A stretch of DNA of 64,000 nucleotides from Costus lasius (lineage: Eukaryota > Streptophyta > Magnoliopsida > Zingiberales > Costaceae), in NCBI GenBank assembly GCA_027563935.2, contig CM050454.1, positions 46,156,596 to 46,220,595 of the forward strand, in the 5' to 3' direction. Below, piece by piece: positions 56,389 through 64,000 of this stretch (position 1 is its first letter; every line of letters begins with the position of its first letter). Below the pieces are notes generated by a model. That model worked only from the letters and a program-made list of their open reading frames with translations. It did not search any database and was not told the origin of the DNA. The position numbers were made by a program, and so were the translations under genes.

Positions 56389-59300
56389 GGAAGATATCCT
56401 CTTTTAGAATTCTCTAAATGAAATCTCTCCAGGACTTTATCGATGTAAGTACTCTGGCACAGCCCGAGAAGCCTCTTAGATCTATCTCTGTAGATCTTCA
56501 CACCTAACACATAGGCTGCTTCTCCTAGATCTTTCATCTGGAAACATTTTCTTAACCATGCTTTAACAGCATGCAGTTCAGGAATATCGTTTCCAATGAT
56601 TAAGATATCATCGACGTAGAGGACTAGGAAAGTAATTACGCTCCCACTAAACCTCTTATATACACACGGGTCATCTTCATTCTTGATGAAACCAAATTCA
56701 CTGATTGATTCATCAAAACGAATATTCCAGCTTCTTGATGCTTGTTTAAGTCCATAAATGGACTTCTTTAACTTGCATATTTTATGACGATCTGATGGAT
56801 TTGTGAAACCTTCAGGTTGTGTCATACACACATCCTCCTACAAATTTCCATTAAGGAAAGCAGTCTTCACATCCATTTGCCAGATCTCATAATCATAATA
56901 TGCAGCTATCGCGAGAAGAATCCGAATAGACTTAAACATGGCTACAGGAGAGAAAGTTTCATCATAATCTATCCTGTAGATTTGTTTGAAACCTTTCGCA
57001 ACTAGCCTGCCTTTATAGGTAACAACGTTACCATCCATGTCAATCTTCTTCTTGAAGATCCATTTACAGCCTATAGGGATAACTCCCGGAGGCGGATCAA
57101 CCAAATCCCAAACTTGGTTATCTGACATGGAGTCCATCTCGGCTCGCATAGCTTCAAGCCATCTAGCTGAGTCCGGTCCACTGACCGCATCCGCATAAGT
57201 AAGGGGTTCATCATTATCAATGATGTAGACTCCGTCATAGCGCTCAGGCTGTCGACGGATCCTTCCCGATCTTCGCGGTTCCCGTGATATCTGAGCCTCA
57301 GATTGTTCAGTAACCTGTTCTACCGGCTCAGGCTCATCCAACTATGCTTGACTACTTTGTCCTTCCTCTGGATTCTCATCCAGCTTTATTTCTCTCCCAC
57401 TGGCCTCTTGCAGAAGAAACTCCTTCTCAAGAAAAATGGCCGTCCGAGCAACAAACACCTTGTTCTCTTTGGGATCGTAGAAATAATAACCCTTAGTTTC
57501 CTTAGGGTAACCGACAAAGATACATTTCTCAGATCTGCTCTCTAGTTTCCCAGAGGCGAGCTTTTTGACATAAGCCTCGCAACCCCAGATCTTAATAAAT
57601 GTCAAGCTAGGCTGTTTCCCATACCATAATTCATATGGGGTCTTTGAAACTGCCTTGGATGGCACTCGGTTTAGTACCTTTGCAGCTGTCTCCAGTGCAA
57701 ATCCCCAAAAGGAGTAAGGTAGAGTAGCCTGACTCATCATAGAACGAACCATATCTAGTAACGTTCTATTTCTCCTCTCGGACACACCATTCCATTGCGG
57801 TGTTCCTGGCGGAGTGAGCTGTGAGATAATCCCACACTTCTTTAGATAGTCAGTAAACGCATGACTCAAGTATTCTCCACCTCGATCAGAACGAAGTGCC
57901 TTGATATTTCGGCCTAGCTGATTTTGTACTTCATTTTTGAACTCTTTGAACTTGTTAAAAGATTCACTCTTATGTCTCATAAGACAGACATAACCATATC
58001 TACTGAAATCATCAGTAAAGGTAATGAAGTATTGATAGCCACCCCTGGCATGTTTACTAAATGGCCCACACACATCACTGTGTATAAGGTCAAGTAAACC
58101 TGAAGCCCTTTGACCTTTGTTAAGAAAAGGAGACTTCGTCATTTTGCCCATTAAACAAGCTTTGCATGTATCAATCTCCTCATAGGAGAATGATCCCAGC
58201 AGTCCATGATCATGCAACCGCTTAATGCGCTTCTTGTTAATATGGCCTAAACGACTATGCCATAGCAAGGTGCTGTCATCAGCATACTTGGCTTTCTTAT
58301 TATCAATGTTTTGTATAGAACATTCCATGTCCAACATGAATAACCCATTGCTAATTGATCCAGTAGCATAAACAATATTATCTAAAGATAAAACACACTT
58401 TGAAATATTGCATTCAAAGGAAAACCCTTTCCTGACAAGAGCAGGAATAGAGATAATATTTTTGGTAATGCTAGGAACAAAATAACAATTGTTCAGTTCT
58501 AATACAAGTCCAGATGGTAATGAGATGTAATATTCTCCTACAGCAACAGCAGCAACCCGTGCCCCGTTTCCAACTCGTAGGTCCACCTCATGCTGTCCCA
58601 CCTGTCTTCTTCTCTTGAGTTCCTGTACATTTGAACAAATGTGAACTCCACATGCAGTGTCTAACACCCATGAAATAGAAGAAGAGGATATCATGACTTC
58701 AGTCACAAATATACCTGAGCCAGAAGCGATGCTTCCCTTCTTGTCTCCTTGGAGCGCTTTACAGTCCTTTTTCCAGTGACCCAGCTGGCCACAGTGGAAA
58801 CATCTGTACTCCTTCGACCGCTTAACCTTTTGTTTCAGCGCCTTATTGTAGTTCTTGACTGGGGCTTTGCCCTTCTTCCCCTTCTTCTTGTTCCTAGAAG
58901 GAACCATTAAGACAGAGGTTCAAGGCTTTCCCTTCAGAGTCTCCTCAGTAGTCAAGAGCATATTCAGCAATTCTGCCGGAGTATAGTCAATTTTGTTCAT
59001 ATTAAAGTTAATGATGAACGCATCGAAAGAGGGCGGTAGAGACTGCAGAATAATATCTACAGCAAGCTCCTGATTGATGGTATGTCCCAGTTTCTCTAGA
59101 GCCTCCTTGTGCCCAATCATCTTGAGCACGTGAGCTCCCACTGGACTCCCTTCAGCCAGTTTGCTCTGAAAGAACAGCTTGGTCAAGTTATAGCGCTCAG
59201 TCCTCGCCTGTGCAGCATACAGCATCTTGAGGTTTGCTATAATTTCTATAGCAGACATATCCTCATGCTGACGCTGCAGCGGTGGCGTCATAGACGCTAG

Positions 59301-59519
59301 CATCAGGCAAGCGACATCAATGCTATCATTGACATGCTTTTCATTGGCTTCCCGAACCGCCCTTGCGGCGTTCGCAGCGGGTTGAGGCGGTATCGCCGTC
59401 TCGAGGACATACAGTTTCCTCTCTGCCTTAAGAACAATCTTAAGGTGTCCGTACCAGTCTGAGAAGTTTGGCCCAGCAAACTTCTCCCTTTCCAGTAGGG
59501 ATCGCACATTGAAGTTCAT
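56389..59519 (-). pseudogene. gag-pol: C4 gag-pol, truncated, three nonsense codons
   Basis: Starts at 59519. Stops are TGA at 58922-58920 (TCA in siblings), TAG at 57344-57342 (CAG in siblings) and TAG at 56840-56838 in a small patch of changes. Gag, protease, integrase (SDRGGEY present) and RT up to and past YVDDIL are present. RNase H and the C-terminus are missing because the frame ends at the Tekay-type LTR fragment at 56388. It is clearly a dead copy. Confidence 0.92.
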
Positions 59520-59820
59520 GGTGTTCGTTGCTGCAGGAATCTACAACAATGCAAGAACAGCAAGGTCAGTATCAATGTTTAGAATCAATCCAGGACTTAA
59601 GAAAGATTCTTTTCTCACTATTTTATCTGACTGAAAAATCCATTAAAATAGTCCGAAAGAGTAACACTCTTTTAGTGAGATGGGATCCAGATTTCATACT
59701 TGGTCTCCGCGTCCCGCTCAGGCGAGATAAGATGCACAGAGAGTACAAGCACTAATTTCTGGTAGGCAGTCCCTGCCAATCGCCAACCCGTGCGATTCCC
59801 CTTCATCTGGGCAATCCAGC

Positions 59821-59854
59821 AGACTGTGCCAACTGAGTTGGTACAACACAGTCT
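59821..59854 (-). other. C4 leader hairpin 2
   Basis: AGACTGTG/CACAGTCT outer stem and CCAAC/GTTGG inner stem with TTGTA bulge, as in the other copies. Confidence 0.7.
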
Positions 59855-60032
59855 CTGATCCCACAGATGGCTGCCTCCATATAGCTAACATATGCCCCAT
59901 ATGTAGCCTACATGGTCAAGCGAACCTGACCTACTCCCTGGACCACCACGTGCTATGCTGAGCAACGAGAAGCGATAAATCCCTTCTCTGTAACACGCAG
60001 GTGTAATCACACACCGTCTGAAGATAGATGGG

Positions 60033-60058
60033 CGTGCCCACTGAGTGGGTACAACACG
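60033..60058 (-). other. C4 leader hairpin 1
   Basis: CGTG/CACG outer stem and CCCAC/GTGGG inner stem with TTGTA bulge, as in the other copies. Confidence 0.7.
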
Positions 60059-60399
60059 GCCCCAACGATAGTCAGAACAGTGAGGTTTCGAGTCAGAAGG
60101 CTTTACGTGCTTGATATTTAACGTTGGATTTTAACGGTCTTTTATCTTCTCAACTATCATGCAATTCCTATGGTGATAGCAGAAGATAAATAAATGATGC
60201 AATTCTAATTATATAAACAATAAATAGAAAGCATGCTGATCTTATGTGGTAAAAGCCCATTAAGCCTAAGTAAGACCTTAACCTAACTTATGTCTTCACT
60301 TGCTTTTCTTCATGGGGCTTTTGCTTCTCATCTGGCCCAACCTAGGGCCCAAGCGCCAACTGCAGCTCAGGTGCGCCCACCAGGGAAAATGCGCCTGTC

Positions 60400-60416
60400 C
60401 TAGGGTCGAACCCTAG
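60400..60416 (-). other. tRNA-like hairpin in C4 leader
   Basis: Minus-strand CTAGGG-TTCGA-CCCTAG, a perfect 6-bp stem. It is the counterpart of 9737-9753 in C2 with compensating base changes. Confidence 0.55.
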
Positions 60417-61334
60417 ACCTCCCGTCTGGTCAAGCCACTGCTGCATGCGCCTCTGCCAAGTGTGCTCTGTGCTCTTGTCTGATTAAAATACAATTTAATC
60501 TATCTAGACAAGATTGACTCGCAGGTCAATTACAGTTTATAAATTAAATAAAATGTGATGCGCAGATCACAATAAAAATTAATTTACAAATTTTAACCAG
60601 GCTCACAGGCCCCAGCACAGCACACATTAAACACGGGCAGCCCACATAAGATTAAATAAACAAGCAAATGGCATCAATCATCATGTGATCCAATCAAGAA
60701 ATTAAATTTTTGAAAAACCCCATTGGCATCAATTTTAATTTCCTTATACGCCCTACTACCTTACAACGGTCTATTACTAGGGATCCACTCATCAGTCCTA
60801 GTCAGATCCACTGCCCTTACATGCACCAAGTCCTAACTGACTTGAGTCGACCCAGTGGTCAACTATGCATGCGCCATGGGCTGAACAACCTACATGAGTT
60901 TTGGCAAGCGGGTGTGACCCCCGGCCTAACTCATGCGTGTTCACTGGTTGTCTCAACCAGACCTCGCTACACGCCTTTGATGCAGTCGACCTATAGCCAC
61001 CTTATGCTTGCGCATAGGTGCCATCTGGTCGACCCATCTAGGCTGTCAGATGGTCTGATCAGACTAGTTGGATCTTAACTAGAGATGACTTCAACCCTAC
61101 TAACCCGTCTAAGGACTTATAGCAGGCGGCACTTAAATCTAAGGTGAGTCGCGCAAGTAAAGAAGTTTTTGAGAAAAACTAAATGGATGCGCCAACCAGA
61201 TACATGCGCTAATGATAAAAATCATACATCATGTAGTTTTCGCATGAATAACTTTCGCATGTAGTTTAGATCTAAGGTGTTGCGCAAACATGGATCACTA
61301 AAGTTAAGCAATCATACAAACATGCATATAACTT

Positions 61335-61346
61335 GCTCTGATACCA
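61335..61346 (-). other. C4 primer-binding site
   Basis: Minus-strand TGGTATCAGAGC, 2 nt from the LTR end. Confidence 0.9.
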
Positions 61347-61348
61347 AT

Positions 61349-63029
61349 TGAAAGTCCCCTAAGAAACGGGGAGCGAAACCCTAATAGGCGCATATGGAGG
61401 TTTTCATGCAGCGGAAGGGGTTTCTAGGGATCGAATGCATGATATATGATCAACTTTAAAATCAATTGCATAGAATGGTAGCGACTCATACCATGGCCAT
61501 CGCTTGGATGGTGTCTAGGAAGAAGAGAGAACGATGGGGTTCTCCTCCAAAGCGCCACACACAAGATGATCGATGGCTTGCTCCTTGGACGCTCCTTGTG
61601 CTAGCAAGGTTCTCCAAGTGACCTTGTCGTGTGAGAAGGGATGAAGAAGATGAGATCCACTGCTTGGCGATTCTTCCTTGTCGTCAAAGCCTCTTCCACG
61701 AGAATGCCCAAAAATTACACGAGAAGAGAGGGGCGACAACAATAGGAGTGAAGAGGTGAGGCGTGGTCACGTATGTGATCATGCTTTCTAAAAAATAGAA
61801 AGCCACTCCTCAACATGCGATCAAGGGTTTTTCCCAATCGCATATTTCTCTTAACTTGAACCGTACGCTCACATGATGAGCTGGTTCAATTTTGTTTGGT
61901 TCAAAGACCAATTAACCCAAGCTATTAGTCCAGATCACATTAAACCCTAAGGTTCTTGATCTGACCGTTGATCTCTTGATGCTCCTGATCTCACCGATCT
62001 AGCATCCATTCTCTCAATCGAAGCTTACCGATCTCAAGCCCTAATCAATCAAACATGATCAGACCAGATCTCACTCACAATCAGAGATTAAATCCCTTTA
62101 AACTGAACCTAAACAATTCAATCCACACGATCTGACTTAAGTAAGCCATATCATCAAATTGTGCGACCCTAAGGGTTTCCTTTAAATGTCGGTAACGATA
62201 ACTTACGTCATCACGATCAGTGAGGGGTATCTAGCAACACATCACTGTCTCCCGATATAAAAGAAAGAGTCTTCCAAGACTACACCCAAACCACAGCACA
62301 AGTGTGAATCCACTTCACCAGGCATACATGATTCCTTTGCCACTGGATGTTATTATTGGACAAGCGTGTCAAGCCTGTAGCTCCAATATGATGAGCATGA
62401 TTAGATCAGATGAACATAGTCACCTGGGTATGGCCATACACTTTCTCAATCATCTCATCCAGGGGGGCCCCTTTAGAACATCACACTCCAAACAAGGAGA
62501 CGGCAATCCTATATCTATCACTAGCGCCCTAACATGACTCAAGTTCACCATCCAAGATAGTCTATAACCATTATGTTTCAAATGATATTGAACTACCGCA
62601 AAACAATGACAATCATCATTTAGAAACACAAGTGATCTCAAGTCAGAGGACATGTGCCACTTGTTGCAAACAAGGATTATTCACATTGTGACAAGCAATT
62701 GAATATCCTAGTAGGGTCTGTCCAGTACATCCAATGTACCCATGAGTCTACATCTTATTCCATGCTCGAAGCATCCTATAAGATTAGAACACATATTAGT
62801 CTCAATCATATCAAGGCTGTCTCATGTTCACCAAGATATATCGACTAAGGACATATAGCATGTCAGCCTAGCTGAACAGCATTGAGACATTATTCAGAAG
62901 TACAATTATTGCAGCAGACAATGTAACAACTTGAATAACAACCATTGCCTTTATAAACATAAGGGTTTATACATGATACTGATAGTATCCCAAGGCCTCA
63001 AACATTAGCCTTAAGGGCATACCCCAATA
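61349..63029 (-). repeat. C4 5' LTR (1,681 bp)
   Basis: In its own sense it ends GGGGACTTTCA at 61349. The outer end reads CCCCAATA rather than CCCCAACA, so the terminal TGT is now TAT. It is followed by TSD GAGGT. It is similar throughout to the C1 and C2 LTRs. Confidence 0.9.
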
Positions 63030-63034
63030 GAGGT
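63030..63034. repeat. Right TSD of C4 (GAGGT)
   Basis: Direct match to 45051-45055. Confidence 0.75.
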
Positions 63035-63933
63035 GGGGCTGGCGCCGGAGGCGCGTAGGAGGCATGACGCGGAGGACCTGGCTCGGCGCGAGGGCGCGCA
63101 GAACGCAGATCCTGCTCGATATCACGAGCAAGGTGAAGGGTCAGGATAACTGAATCGAGGCCATGGGAGGGCAGCATGCGAGGAATGTCATCACGGAGGC
63201 TGCGCTTGAAGTCGGACAAGGTGAAAGCCGGGTCTTCCTTAAGGTTGAATGTAATGCCGAGCTCATCGAAGCGAGTGTGGTACTCGTCGACGGAGTCGGA
63301 GCCTTGGGTTATGGCACAATACGAATCGAGGAGCTGCTGTCTATAGGTGGGAGGCACATACCTCTCCTTAAGGCGATAGCACATCTCCTCCCATCGAGTA
63401 ATGGGAGGGAGACGCTGGTCAACAAGCTGGCGCTCTATGTTCGTCCAATACAACCAAGCGGGGCTGGTAAGTAAGAGACGAACGTAGCTAACCTTGAGGT
63501 GTTCTTACATGGCATTCCATTCAAAATAGTTATCGACAGCCACAGCCCAATCAAGGAACACGTGGGGTTGAAGGCTACTGTTGAAGATGGGTGGGTCAAT
63601 GCGCGTGAGCCGGCGGACTTCGTCGTCCTTGCGACTGCGCGGAAGTGGACGACGCGGGGGATGGGCCTCCTCAGCCCACATGGACTCATCACCGAAAGGG
63701 TCGTACCAGGGAGACTCGGTGGCCTGCATACGGAGTGGGGCCAACGGAGGGCGAGCACTAAACGAGGGCTGACCCTCAGCGGGTTTAGACCAGAGTTCCG
63801 TCACTTGGTCTGTGAGATGTTGGACCGACGACATTATGCACTGAAACATGGTCTCCATCGCTTCCGAGCGTGTGGACAACGATTCAACCGATTCTATCCT
63901 AGGGAGAGGACTCTCTTCGGTTGCAGTGGGCAC
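63035..63933 (-). pseudogene. gag: G3 gag, N-terminal part
   Basis: Starts at 63933 (MPTATEESPLPRIESVES). It has a predicted helical stretch, then a Retrotrans_gag-like core (FLDWAVAVDNYFEW, WEEMCYRLKERYVPP, SVDEYHTRFDEL) and a proline-rich tail cut by C4 at 63034. A TAA at 63505-63507 breaks the frame. The bases at 63934-64000 are leader; GGTTCTGATAT at 63944-63954 may be a decayed PBS, so the G3 5' LTR should lie just beyond the right edge. Confidence 0.88.
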
Positions 63934-64000
63934 TTGGGACGAAGGGTTCTGATATGAGGTACCAGATCTAGTAGTGATGATGCTGAAAATGCTTTTGTAT

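Larger units (their letters stand above)
59520..61334 (-). other. C4 untranslated leader
   Basis: About 1.8 kb, with TTGTA-bulge hairpins at 59821-59854 and 60033-60058 and a tRNA-like hairpin at 60400-60416. It groups with C2. No coding frame stands out. Confidence 0.75.
45056..63029 (-). mobile_element. C4, Ty1/copia element in G3 gag, later invaded and deleted
   Basis: Minus-oriented. The 5' LTR is at 61349-63029 and the 3' LTR is reduced to its last 42 bp (45056-45097), identical to the end of the 5' LTR. TSD GAGGT lies on both sides, and the G3 gag frame runs across. Between them, RT is cut at 56389 by a Tekay-type LTR fragment that carries C3. The C4 RNase H and most of its 3' LTR are gone. 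Confidence 0.8.

Overview
The window is nuclear DNA from a flowering plant. Nothing in it looks like an ordinary host gene. Essentially all of it is LTR retrotransposons inserted into one another, as in gene-poor plant heterochromatin. The evidence is repeated gag-pol reading frames, LTRs with TG...CA ends, primer-binding sites matching the 3' end of initiator methionine tRNA (TGGTATCAGAG), purine tracts and 5-bp target-site duplications (TSDs). The species cannot be named from the sequence.

Layout, left to right. C1 (Ty1/copia, +, 1-8357, 5' LTR cut by the window edge) sits in the 5' LTR of C2 (same family, +, 8358-16210). C2 abuts a decayed Ty3/gypsy pol (G4, -, 16211-18783), which is joined head to head to the 3' end of a gypsy element (G5, +) and its LTR (18784-20947). 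A TRIM-type miniature element with six LTRs and four internal segments, partly inverted, lies at 21576-23270 inside one TSD (ATATG). From 23343 to 29048 are rearranged LTRs of another copia family (A, B, C) and of gypsy elements (b, c, d).

From 29049 to the right edge the host is a minus-strand gypsy element, G3. Its gag is split by two insertions: G2 (30351-44933, TSD TGGGC) and C4 (45056-63029, TSD GAGGT). G2 codes only for gag and its two LTRs do not match each other; it is itself split by a young Tekay/Del-like chromovirus, G1 (33323-43803, TSD TCTAA). C4 (copia, -) carries a Tekay-type LTR fragment (54787-56388), which carries another copia copy, C3 (-), with an extra LTR plus leader segment on its left.

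In a working family, Gag forms the particle, protease matures the proteins, reverse transcriptase/RNase H copies RNA primed by tRNA-iMet, and integrase inserts the cDNA. No element here has a fully intact frame. G1 and C3 come closest, with one nonsense codon each. The TRIM array, the mismatched ends of G2 and the paired RNA-hairpin motif in the copia leaders deserve most attention.
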